DNA of 64,000 nucleotides from BM003 sp963699835 (GTDB lineage: Bacteria > Pseudomonadota > Gammaproteobacteria > Steroidobacterales > BM003): positions 62,001 to 126,000 of the forward strand of contig CAVOVJ010000010.1 of the NCBI GenBank assembly GCA_963699835.1, written 5' to 3'. Below, piece by piece: positions 28,788-37,073 of the stretch. The position numbers and the translations under genes were made by a program. Every line of letters starts with the position of its first letter. Position 1 is the first letter of the stretch. The notes under the pieces are model-generated. The model did not search any database, was not told the origin of the DNA, and was given only the letters and a program-made list of their open reading frames with translations.

Positions 28788-29315
28788 TCAGCGTTGTTCG
28801 CGTCGCCGTCGCGATCTGCGCGCATGAAACCGGTATGTGAGATAGATTCGCCAGGCCAGGTTGAGGATCGTGTAGACGACCGTGGCGACCGCGAGTCCTA
28901 ACGCCACACTGCCTACCCACAGTGGTTTTAGCGTCTGCGAAATGCCGTGAATCAGCCACTCCCAGGAAAGTTCTATGGTGAATGGCACTTCTTCCATTCC
29001 TGTCAGGACTATTCCGTTCTTATAGCCGGCGTAGAAGATCGGGGCCATCGTCAGCGGGTTGCTGAGCCAGGTCGCCGCAATCGCGATCGGCAGATTGACG
29101 CGCCACCACAATGCAATCAAAGCCGCCGCGATCATATGTCCGGGCATCGGCAGAAACGCAATGAACACACCGAGCGCGCAGCCCCGCGTAACGCCGCGAC
29201 GGTTGAAGGACCACAGTGCCGGATCGTGCAGCAAAGCGCGAAACGGCCGGAGGAACCAGTTGTCATTGAGTTCCGCCGGGTCCGGAAGCAGTCGTTTCAA
29301 CATGCGTCGGGGCAT
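28788..29315 (-). CDS. DUF2062 membrane protein
   Basis: A 175-residue inner-membrane protein. The DUF2062 features are present: WSFNRRGVTRGCALGVFIAFLPMPGHM, then a helix and the SNPLTMAPIFYAGYKNG block, and a last helix VGSVALGLAVATVVYTILNLAW before a basic tail. Function is unknown. ATG 29315 was preferred to the longer start because it begins the conserved MPRRMLKRLLPDP stretch. It is convergent with lolD (three bases between stops) and divergent from comEC, an arrangement also seen in Pseudomonas. Confidence 0.85.
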   Translation of the reverse strand: MPRRMLKRLLPDPAELNDNWFLRPFRALLHDPALWSFNRRGVTRGCALGVFIAFLPMPGHMIAAALIALWWRVNLPIAIAATWLSNPLTMAPIFYAGYKNGIVLTGMEEVPFTIELSWEWLIHGISQTLKPLWVGSVALGLAVATVVYTILNLAWRIYLTYRFHARRSRRRREQR

Positions 29316-29419
29316 TTCGATGCCGATCCTCGGGAAAAAGGAGTTCCACACGACGCCGGTCGCGGCGAAGCTGGACGAGTCAAAGCGAGAAATTATCCCC
29401 CATTACCGCCACTTTCAGT

Positions 29420-31675
29420 ATGCGCCGTTTCGCAATTGCTTTCGCGCTCGGCGCGTTCGTCGCGCTGCAACTGCCTGCCGTGCCGCCTATCTTGCAATTG
29501 TGCACGGTTTCCGCCCTGTTGGTTGCGATCGGTTTGCGCTGGCGCTCTCCCGGCCTTCTCGCATTCGTGCTCGGTGGTCTGTGGGTACTGGTGGCCGCGA
29601 CCGGACGTCTCTCGGACCGACTCAGTCCGGTCTTGCAGGGGCAGGACATCTGGCTCACCGGAATCGTTGTTTTCGTAGACCGGAGCGCAGCGGATTTCGC
29701 CCGATTCACGTTCTCGCCGGATGACGACGCGTTGCCGCGCCGGCTGCGGCTGAGCTGGTACGACAAGCCGCGGGAGTTGGAGCCCGGCACCCGCTGGCGC
29801 CTGCAGGTTCGGGTCTGGCGCCCACGTGCGATGCAGAATCCGGGTGGCGCGGATTACGCGGCACATCTGTTTCGCGCGGGAATCGGGGCCGTGGGTTACG
29901 TGCGCGATGATGACGGGAACCGCTTATTGGGGCGGTCTGCCTGGCGCGGCTCATTGTGGCGGATTCGCCGCAGCGTGGACAATCGGGTCATGGCGGCACT
30001 CGGCGCGCATTCCGCAGCCCCTGTCGTTCGCGCGTTGATCAGTGGTTTTCGCGACGACATTCCGGATTCTCTCTGGCAGACGATGCGTGCGACCGGGACC
30101 GTCCATCTGATGGCGATATCCGGTCTGCATATTGGTATCGTCGCGGCGCTCGGCTACCTGGTCGTCGCGCGACTGGCCGGTTTCTGCCCGGCGCAATTTA
30201 ACTGCAACGCATTGATTTCGGGCACGGTGGCCGGTTGGCTGCTGGCGGCGGTCTATGCCGCCCTGGCGGGATTCAGCCTGCCCACGGTGCGGGCGTTGAC
30301 CATGCTTGGTGTGGTCGGGTTTGCGTTGACCCGGCGTCGCGAACCCGCAATGGCTGGCGGGCTGTGTCTGGCAATGTGTCTCGTACTTTTCTTCGATCCG
30401 CTGGCGATGCTGGGCAGCGGTTTCTGGCTGTCGTTCGGTGCGGTCGCTGCGATTCTGTGGGGGCTTATCGTGGCGCAGCGCAGGTTGGGTCGGCTGCGCG
30501 GATTCATGCATGCCCAGATTGCGCTGACGCTGATACTTGCGCCGGTGCTGTTGCGCTGGCAAGGCGAGTTTCCGCTCGCTACGGTCATCGCTAATTTGCT
30601 GGCGGTGCCGGTATTCTCGTTGTTCGTCGTGCCCGGCGCCCTCGCCGGCGCCGCGGCGTCGTATGTCGCACCGGCTGCCGGCGCGTGGACGTTGCAGCGG
30701 GTCGCGGACGGGCTGCAGTGGACGATCGTGCTGTTGCAAAAGCTGGCCGTGGCGCCGCTCACAGTCGCGCCACCGGGTCCGACGTTGACCCTGGTAATGC
30801 TGGTCGGCGGGTTGCTGTTGAGCGGACCCATGGTGCTGCCGGGACGCTGGCTTGGGATCCTGATGCTTGGTTTGCCGTTTTTCGGTATCGATCAACGCCT
30901 CCCCCCTGGTGGCGTTGCGGTGACCGCGCTCGACGTCGGTCAGGGCCTGTCGGTTGTCGTAAAAACCCGCAGGCACGCGCTGATTTTCGATACCGGGCCG
31001 TCGTTTCGCTCTGGAACGGATACCGCTGCGATGGTTGTGCTGCCGGCATTGCCGAGTCTCGGTGTAGTCCGTCCGGATCTGCTGATCCTCAGCCATGCCG
31101 ACCGCGACCACGTCGGCGGTGCCGCCACGATCCTGGAGCGGTTCCCTGATATTCGCATTATCGGCGCCCAGTTGTTGCCCGGATTCAGCACGATGCAAAA
31201 ATGCGCGCGCGGGCAGCGCTGGGTCTGGGATGGCGTCGCCTTCGAGGTAGTGCATCCGCCGTTATCGATGTCCTTCGAACGGGACAACGATGCGTCATGT
31301 GTCATGCGGATCGAATCACCGTTCGGGACGGTGTTGCTGACCGGCGACATTGAGAGAAAGGCCGAACGGGTTCTGCTCGATTTTGCGTCGGACCTGGAAA
31401 GCGATATGGTGATCGCGCCGCACCATGGCAGCAGGACTTCCTCATCGCCGGCCCTGATTGCCGCGACCCGTCCGTCATGGGTGGTTTTTGCGGCGGCCAT
31501 GAATAACCGATGGGGTTTTCCGGCACCCGAGGTGGTTGCGCGCTGGGATCGCGCGGGGGCCACCGCTCTGTGGACGGGCCGCGACGGCGCGATCGGTTTC
31601 CACTTTGCCCCTGGCCGCACCTCCCGGCCGCGTAAACACCGGGAGCTGGAAAGGCGAATCTGGCATGAACGGTAA
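29420..31675 (+). CDS. comEC: ComEC/Rec2-type DNA uptake channel
   Basis: Inner-membrane channel that imports single-stranded DNA. 751 residues, normal for the family: N-terminal helices and an OB-like domain (residues 60-160), the competence domain with VRALISGFRDDIP and MAISGLHIGIVAALGY, about ten predicted helices, and a C-terminal metallo-beta-lactamase domain with SHADRDHVGGA, LTGDIE and APHHGS. All metal ligands appear intact. No other competence genes are in view, so natural transformation is only a possibility. The ExbB-type gene follows 75 bases later. Confidence 0.93.
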   Translation: MRRFAIAFALGAFVALQLPAVPPILQLCTVSALLVAIGLRWRSPGLLAFVLGGLWVLVAATGRLSDRLSPVLQGQDIWLTGIVVFVDRSAADFARFTFSPDDDALPRRLRLSWYDKPRELEPGTRWRLQVRVWRPRAMQNPGGADYAAHLFRAGIGAVGYVRDDDGNRLLGRSAWRGSLWRIRRSVDNRVMAALGAHSAAPVVRALISGFRDDIPDSLWQTMRATGTVHLMAISGLHIGIVAALGYLVVARLAGFCPAQFNCNALISGTVAGWLLAAVYAALAGFSLPTVRALTMLGVVGFALTRRREPAMAGGLCLAMCLVLFFDPLAMLGSGFWLSFGAVAAILWGLIVAQRRLGRLRGFMHAQIALTLILAPVLLRWQGEFPLATVIANLLAVPVFSLFVVPGALAGAAASYVAPAAGAWTLQRVADGLQWTIVLLQKLAVAPLTVAPPGPTLTLVMLVGGLLLSGPMVLPGRWLGILMLGLPFFGIDQRLPPGGVAVTALDVGQGLSVVVKTRRHALIFDTGPSFRSGTDTAAMVVLPALPSLGVVRPDLLILSHADRDHVGGAATILERFPDIRIIGAQLLPGFSTMQKCARGQRWVWDGVAFEVVHPPLSMSFERDNDASCVMRIESPFGTVLLTGDIERKAERVLLDFASDLESDMVIAPHHGSRTSSSPALIAATRPSWVVFAAAMNNRWGFPAPEVVARWDRAGATALWTGRDGAIGFHFAPGRTSRPRKHRELERRIWHER

Positions 31676-31750
31676 CAGTCGGTTTCGGTGCGACCGCCGA
31701 GTGCAGTATTATCGCGTGGTCCGGGTCATTGAATTCTTCGTTGGTATCCG

Positions 31751-32377
31751 ATGTTTGAAATCATAAAAGCGGGCGGCTGGTTGATGCTGCCACTGCTCGC
31801 CTGCTCCGTAGTAGCAGCGGCAATTATCATTGAGCGGTTGTGGACACTGCAGCAGAAGCGTGTTCTGCCGCAGAATCTGACCTCCCGGGTATGGGAATGG
31901 GTGCAGAAAAACCAGCTGAACGACGAACATCTGCTGACCTTGCGTCGGAGTTCGCCGTTGGGCGAGGTTTTGGCCGCCGGGCTGGTCAACCGCAACCGTG
32001 AGCCCCACGAAATCCGCGAGAGTATCGAGGATACCGGGCGCCACGTGGTGCACGAAATGGAGCGGTTCCTTAATTCGCTCGGCACGATCGCGGCGATATC
32101 GCCGTTGCTGGGGTTGCTGGGAACCGTTATCGGCATGGTCAAGGTTTTTGCCGCGATCACCGCTCATGGGGTTGGCAACCCCTCTGTACTCGCTGGCGGT
32201 ATTTCCGAGGCGCTGATAACGACTGCCGCCGGGTTGTCTGTTGCCATTCCCGCGTTGATCGGCTACCGCTATCTGCGCGGACGGGTCGAATCGCTGGTCG
32301 TGCAGATGGAGAAAGAGTCGATCAAGCTCGTCGACCAGATCCGCGATGGCAAAATGAGTGGGGATCCGGAGTCGTGA
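31751..32377 (+). CDS. exbB: MotA/TolQ/ExbB proton channel family protein
   Basis: Proton-driven energiser subunit, 208 residues. It has an N-terminal helix (MLPLLACSVVAAAIIIERLW, about 14-33), a cytoplasmic loop, and the conserved pair of helices with SPLLGLLGTVIGMVKVF and ALITTAAGLSVAIPALIGY. It overlaps the ExbD gene by four bases. In this neighbourhood (comEC-exbB-exbD-msbA-lpxK) the pair is also found in Pseudomonas; its specific client is unknown. Confidence 0.92.
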   Translation: MFEIIKAGGWLMLPLLACSVVAAAIIIERLWTLQQKRVLPQNLTSRVWEWVQKNQLNDEHLLTLRRSSPLGEVLAAGLVNRNREPHEIRESIEDTGRHVVHEMERFLNSLGTIAAISPLLGLLGTVIGMVKVFAAITAHGVGNPSVLAGGISEALITTAAGLSVAIPALIGYRYLRGRVESLVVQMEKESIKLVDQIRDGKMSGDPES

Positions 32378-32802
32378 ATCTGCAGGGGCGGCCGCGCGAG
32401 GAACCGGAGGTCAACCTGACGTCGCTGATCGACGTGGTTTTGCTGTTGCTGGTCTTTTTTATGGTGTCCACGAGTTTCGTGCGCGAGGCCGACCTTACGG
32501 TCAAGCTGCCGCAGGCCTCCCCCGAGGCCGAAACGGTTGTCGAGGAGACAGAGCGCCTGGTGTTGGTGGTGACCGCCAACGGCGAGTACAGGGTCAACGA
32601 TCGGGATCTGGTCAATACGCGGGCGGAGACGTTGCGCGAAGCAATACGCAAGACCGTCGGCGAAGATCGCAGCCTTCCGGTGGTGCTGCGTGCCGACGGC
32701 CGGGCCAGCCATCAGTCGGTAGTAACGGCGATGGACGTGCTGGGGCGGATGGGTTTCGACAGAATATCGATTGCCACCGTCAACGAGCAGGATGGCTCCT
32801 AG
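32374..32802 (+). CDS. exbD: ExbD/TolR family protein
   Basis: Partner of the ExbB-type protein: 142 residues, one N-terminal transmembrane helix preceded by NLTSLIDVVLLLLVFFMVST, where the Asp in LIDVV is the protonatable residue, then a periplasmic domain ending with the swapped strand region (GRMGFDRISIATV). GTG 32374 overlaps the exbB stop. The stop overlaps the msbA ATG by 11 bases. Confidence 0.93.
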   Translation: MNLQGRPREEPEVNLTSLIDVVLLLLVFFMVSTSFVREADLTVKLPQASPEAETVVEETERLVLVVTANGEYRVNDRDLVNTRAETLREAIRKTVGEDRSLPVVLRADGRASHQSVVTAMDVLGRMGFDRISIATVNEQDGS

Positions 32803-34543
32803 GAAAATCCCCGGTTCGTCGGTCTACCTGCGGCTTCTCGCCTATGCCCGGCCCTACCTCGGCGTGTTCGCGCTGGCCGTGTTGGCAATGGCGCTGGAGG
32901 CACTGAGCCAGGCCGCACTCGCGTACCTGATCAGGCCGATGCTCGATGACGGGTTTGTTGCCCGCGACCCGGCTACGCTAAAAACCCTGCCGTTGGCGAT
33001 CCTCGCCATCTTCCTGTTTCGCGGTCTGGGCGCATTCGGCGCCGCTTATGGCCTGGTTTGGATTGGCAGGCGTGTGGTCAAGGCACTGCGCCGCGACCTG
33101 TTTGATCAGTACCTCTATCTGCCGGCGGGGTTTTATGACCGCAGCAGCGCCGGACACCTGCTGGCGAAGCTAACCTACAACGTGGAGCAGGTCGCAGAGG
33201 CCTGTACGCAAGTCATCACAATTGTTGTACGCGATGGTCTCACGGTGCTGTTCATGGTTGCACTGATGTTCTCGATCAATTGGCAGCTGACCTGTTTCAT
33301 GTTGCTGGTGGTGCCGCTGATAGCGGCGCTTGTGACATTTCTCGGCAAGGTTTTCCGTCGCTACAGCGGGCATATACAAACCAACGTCGGCGAGGTTACA
33401 CGGGTCGCGGAGGAGGCTATCGCGGGGCAGCGGGTGGTAAAAATTTTTAATGGTCAGGATACCGAGACCGAGGTTTTCGAAGGGGTCAACGAACGAAATC
33501 GCCGCCTTCACATGAAGCTCGCCCGGGTACAGGCGGGCAGCGTGCCGGTCTCGCAGATGTTGATGGCGGTAGGCATGGCGGGGATCGTTTACGTGGCCAC
33601 GCTGGAAACGCTCCATGTCAGTGTCGGGGAGTTCGGTTCATTTCTGAGCGCAGTTTTGTTGATGATGGCGCCGGTGAAACGTCTCACGACCATCAACGTC
33701 AATTTGCAACGCGGTATCGCGGGTGCGGAGAGCATTTTTGCCGTACTCGACGAGGCGCGCGAACCGGATACGGGCCAGCGCCGGCTGCAGCGGGCCCGCG
33801 GCGCCATCGAGTTCCGTAACCTGGTTTTCGGATACAGCGTGGAAAAAGGCAAGGTTTTGCGCTGCGTAAATCTCCGCGTCGATGCGGGCGAGACTATCGC
33901 GATAGTCGGCGCGTCCGGCAGCGGCAAGACGACGCTCGTCAGTCTGCTGGCCCGATTTTATGAGCCGCAGCAGGGCGCGGTGCTGCTCGACGGAGTCGAC
34001 GTCCGCGATTATCGGCTCGAGGACCTGCGCCGGCAGGTTAGCCTTGTTAGCCAGGATGTCGTATTGTTCAACACGACCATTGCTGCCAACATCGCCTATG
34101 CCGAGAGCGGTGACGTCAGTACGGCGGCAGTCGCGACGGCCGCGGCCAATGCCAACCTGGACGAGTTTGTCGCTTCTCTGCCGGCCGGTCTGGACACACA
34201 GATCGGTGACCGCGGAGTTCTGCTCTCCGGTGGCCAGCGGCAGAGGGTCGCGATAGCCCGGGCGTTGCTGAAGGATGCACCGGTGCTGATACTCGACGAG
34301 GCGACATCAGCGCTGGATAGCCACACCGAGGCATTGATCCAGGATGCGCTCGACCGCCTTTTGCGCAATCGCACAACGCTTGTGATTGCCCACCGTCTGT
34401 CGACCGTTGAACGTGCAGACCGCATTGTCGTGCTCGAGCAGGGCAGAGTGGTCGAGACGGGCACGCATCGGGAACTGCTGGCCAAAGCGGGGCGCTACGC
34501 CCAGCTCTATCGCTTGCAGTTTCGCGATCATCCGCACGCATGA
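32792..34543 (+). CDS. msbA: Lipid A export ATP-binding/permease MsbA
   Basis: Half-transporter that flips lipid A-core across the inner membrane. 583 residues: six transmembrane helices (about 15-310), then the ATPase with Walker A GASGSGKTTLVSLLARF, Q-loop LVSQDVVLFN, signature LLSGGQRQRVAIARAL, Walker B LILDEATSALD and switch AHRLSTVE. ATG 32792 was chosen because it overlaps the exbD stop and starts a normal MsbA. The next gene, lpxK, acts one step earlier in lipid A synthesis and overlaps by four bases. Confidence 0.95.
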   Translation: MAPRKIPGSSVYLRLLAYARPYLGVFALAVLAMALEALSQAALAYLIRPMLDDGFVARDPATLKTLPLAILAIFLFRGLGAFGAAYGLVWIGRRVVKALRRDLFDQYLYLPAGFYDRSSAGHLLAKLTYNVEQVAEACTQVITIVVRDGLTVLFMVALMFSINWQLTCFMLLVVPLIAALVTFLGKVFRRYSGHIQTNVGEVTRVAEEAIAGQRVVKIFNGQDTETEVFEGVNERNRRLHMKLARVQAGSVPVSQMLMAVGMAGIVYVATLETLHVSVGEFGSFLSAVLLMMAPVKRLTTINVNLQRGIAGAESIFAVLDEAREPDTGQRRLQRARGAIEFRNLVFGYSVEKGKVLRCVNLRVDAGETIAIVGASGSGKTTLVSLLARFYEPQQGAVLLDGVDVRDYRLEDLRRQVSLVSQDVVLFNTTIAANIAYAESGDVSTAAVATAAANANLDEFVASLPAGLDTQIGDRGVLLSGGQRQRVAIARALLKDAPVLILDEATSALDSHTEALIQDALDRLLRNRTTLVIAHRLSTVERADRIVVLEQGRVVETGTHRELLAKAGRYAQLYRLQFRDHPHA

Positions 34544-35592
34544 CGAAGAAGGGTGCAGCGCGGATATCGAAGCGCGAGCGGCTGCGCGCAAGACTCGAGG
34601 CGGCGCTGGTCGGTCGCTGGTACGGGTCGGTGCCGCCGCCGCTCTGGGCCCGGCTCGGCGAACGCCTGTATTCGCGTATCGCCACCGCTCGCCGCCAGCG
34701 CTACGCGAAGGTCGCGGGCGCGAGCGTCCGGATGTCGGTGCCGGTCATCATGGTCGGTAACCTCACGGCCGGCGGTACCGGTAAGACCCCACTTGTCATT
34801 TGGCTTTGCGAATGGTTGCAGACTCGCGGTTTGCAGCCGGGCATACTCAGCGGCGGATATCGCGGAAAATCGCGGCAATGGCCACGACGGGTCGGGCCGG
34901 ACAGCGATCCCGTCGAGGTTGGCGACGAGGCCGTTCTGTTGGCCCGCCGCACTGCCGTGCCCGTCATGGCCGACCCGCGGCGGACCCGCGCAGCGGGAGA
35001 GCTGGAGCGCGCCGGTGTTGATGTCATCATCAGCGACGACGGGCTGCAGCATTACCGGCTGGCACGGGATGTGGAGTTCGTGGTGGTCGATGGCGCGCGC
35101 GGATTTGGCAACGGCCACTGCCTGCCTGCGGGACCGCTACGCGAGCCCCCTGAGCGGCTCGCGGAAGCGGACTTCGTCATCGTCAATGGCAAGAGCAAAA
35201 TCGCCTTTCCGACCGGCGTGACAATGCGGATCGCGCCGATCGGACTGTGCAACGTGGCGCAGCCACAAAGCTGCAAATCTCTCGACGCGTTGTCAGGGTG
35301 GCGTGTGCATGCGGTCGCGGGTATCGGAAATCCGCAACGTTTTTTCGATACGCTGACCGAGCTTGGTGTCGATTTTATTCCCCACATACTGCCTGATCAT
35401 GCCTCGCTAGAGCGGGCGAGCCTTGATTTTGGCGATGACCTTGCAGTGATCATGACCGAGAAAGATGCCGTAAAATGCGAGTCCTGGGCCGGGCCAAATT
35501 GCTGGTACGTCAGGGTGGCCGCCGAATTCGAGCCGCATGTCGTGGGTAGCCTCACGGCGCAGTTGTCGGCGTTGTTGCAAATGAAGAATTGA
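34540..35592 (+). CDS. lpxK: Tetraacyldisaccharide 4'-kinase LpxK
   Basis: Phosphorylates the lipid A disaccharide at the 4' position at the inner membrane. 350 residues; P-loop GNLTAGGTGKTPLVIWL (about 73-89), then the LSGGYRGK block, the DDGLQH motif and the PAGPLREP motif, all characteristic. It begins at ATG 34540 overlapping msbA and ends four bases into the small Trm112-type frame. Confidence 0.96.
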   Translation: MTKKGAARISKRERLRARLEAALVGRWYGSVPPPLWARLGERLYSRIATARRQRYAKVAGASVRMSVPVIMVGNLTAGGTGKTPLVIWLCEWLQTRGLQPGILSGGYRGKSRQWPRRVGPDSDPVEVGDEAVLLARRTAVPVMADPRRTRAAGELERAGVDVIISDDGLQHYRLARDVEFVVVDGARGFGNGHCLPAGPLREPPERLAEADFVIVNGKSKIAFPTGVTMRIAPIGLCNVAQPQSCKSLDALSGWRVHAVAGIGNPQRFFDTLTELGVDFIPHILPDHASLERASLDFGDDLAVIMTEKDAVKCESWAGPNCWYVRVAAEFEPHVVGSLTAQLSALLQMKN

Positions 35593-35606
35593 AACGAGGC
35601 TTTGTG

Positions 35607-35789
35607 ATGGATACCAGGTTACTCGATATTCTGGCGTGCCCGCTGTGCAAGGGTCCGCTTGATTACGACAAGGCAGCCGCGGAGTTGATTTGCAAGCACG
35701 ACCGGCTTGCGTTTCCGGTGCGTGACGGTATTCCGGTGATGCTCGAGGACGAGGCGCGCAAGATGACTGCGGTCGACAGTAGCCAGTGA
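35607..35789 (+). CDS. ycaR: Trm112/YcaR family protein
   Basis: A 60-residue zinc-ribbon-like protein of the Trm112/YcaR family. The CPLC pair (about residues 10-13) is followed by LICKHDRLAFPVRDGIPVML, the family hallmark; only three cysteines are present, so zinc may not be bound. ATG 35607 has a GAGG ribosome site. It sits between lpxK and kdsB, as in many gammaproteobacteria, and overlaps kdsB by four bases. The function is not known in bacteria. Confidence 0.92.
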   Translation: MDTRLLDILACPLCKGPLDYDKAAAELICKHDRLAFPVRDGIPVMLEDEARKMTAVDSSQ

Positions 35790-36551
35790 GAGTTCATGTC
35801 GTGATTCCGGCGCGCTACGCGTCGTCGCGGTTGCCGGGAAAGCCGCTAAAGATGATCGCGGGCAAGCCGATGATCCAGCATGTATGCGAAAGGGCGCACG
35901 CAAGCGATGCCGATCAGGTCGTGGTGGCGACCGACGATAAGAGAATCGAGACGGCATGCCGTGACTTTGGCGCAACAGTCATGCTGACCGACAGCGCGCA
36001 TGTCTCCGGAACGGACCGGATTGCGGAGGTTGCGGAGCGATCGGGGTGGGACGGACAGGATGTCGTTATCAACGTACAGGGCGATGAACCCCTTGATCCC
36101 GCCGGCGACGATCGCCCAGGTCGGCGGGCTACTGGTCAACGAGCCGCGCGCGCAAATGGCGACTCTGGCAACGCCGATTCACGATCTCGACGATTTTCTT
36201 AATCCGAACGTCGTAAAGGCCGTTATGGCTGAGTCGGGCAGGGCGCTTTATTTTTCCCGCGCCCCGATCCCGTGGCATCGTGATGGCGCGGCTGCGGGGA
36301 TTGCCAGCCAGCGTAGGCATGACGGCGCGCTGCGTCATATAGGATTGTATGCCTACCGGGTAGCCGCGCTGCAGGCGCTGGCTCGTACCGCACCGTGTCT
36401 TTTGGAACAATACGAGCAACTGGAGCAACTACGCGCCTTGTGGTGCGGGATGTGGATTCAAATGGACATCGCCGCCGAGACGCCTCCGGTCGGGGTGGAC
36501 ACCGATGAAGATCTCGAGCGTGTCCGGGCGTTGCTCGAACGGCGGTCGTGA
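35786..36551 (+). CDS. kdsB: CMP-Kdo synthetase KdsB (frameshifted here)
   Basis: Activates Kdo with CTP for lipopolysaccharide synthesis. The N-terminus VIPARYASSRLPGKPL, then VVVATDD and VSGTDRIAEV and NVQGDEPL, is in one frame; IPPATIAQVGGLLVNEP, VKAVMAESGRALYFSRAPIPW and GVDTDEDLERV follow in the next. The break is inside a CCCC run at 36089-36092; removing one C gives NVQGDEPLIPPATI. GTG 35786 overlaps the previous stop. The enzyme is normally essential, so a sequencing error is likely. Confidence 0.93.
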
Positions 36552-36577
36552 TCGTAGCAGACGGGTGAGGTAGCAGG

Positions 36578-37054
36578 ATGAAAGTACTTTTCGTGTGCAT
36601 GGGCAATATCTGTCGATCGCCAACCGCAGAGGGGGTATTCGCCAAACTGCTGGCGGAAATTGCCCCTGATCTCGATGTCGAGATTGACTCCGCCGGCACC
36701 CATGCGTATCACGTCGGGCACGAACCGGACCGGCGCGCGCAGACAGCCGCGTTGCAGCGCGGCGTCGATCTGAGTGGTTTGCGCGCGCGCAAGGTGGCGT
36801 CGCGCGATTTCGAGTACTTTACTCACATCCTCGCAATGGACGAGGATAATCTCAGACTACTGCAGGAGTGGTGCCCGCCCGAATTTCGTAGCCGGGTGCG
36901 CCTGTTTCTCGACTACGCACCGGCTGCCGAGGTACACAACGTTCCCGATCCGTATTACGGCAGCTCCAACGGATTCGAATACGTGCTGGATCTCGTCGAG
37001 GAAGCAAGCCGCGGCCTGATCGAGGAACTCGGGCGGCAGGCTCGCAGCGCTTGA
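36578..37054 (+). CDS. Low-molecular-weight protein tyrosine phosphatase
   Basis: 158 residues with the P-loop VCMGNICRSPTAEGV at the N-terminus (Cys7, Arg13) and the general-acid region VPDPYYG near residue 122, both intact. In proteobacteria such enzymes dephosphorylate tyrosine kinases that control polysaccharide export, but no kinase gene is nearby. It has its own ribosome site (TGAGGTAGCAGG). It is last in the (+) run and faces rne. Confidence 0.94.
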   Translation: MKVLFVCMGNICRSPTAEGVFAKLLAEIAPDLDVEIDSAGTHAYHVGHEPDRRAQTAALQRGVDLSGLRARKVASRDFEYFTHILAMDEDNLRLLQEWCPPEFRSRVRLFLDYAPAAEVHNVPDPYYGSSNGFEYVLDLVEEASRGLIEELGRQARSA

Positions 37055-37061
37055 GCCTGCC
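37035..37061. terminator. Hairpin between convergent phosphatase gene and rne
   Basis: GGCAGGCTC (37035-37043) pairs with GAGCCTGCC (37053-37061), a perfect 9-bp stem with a 9-base loop. It overlaps the phosphatase stop and lies 13 bases from the reconstructed rne stop. There is no T-run on either side, so it may be a weak or Rho-assisted terminator or simply a 3' end stabiliser. Confidence 0.45.
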
Positions 37062-37073
37062 GCACCCGGATGT

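Noticed and set aside
29951..31255. 434-codon open frame opposite comEC
   Set aside because: Composition (Gln/Arg/His-rich) is typical of reverse-frame translation; the plus-strand gene is clear.
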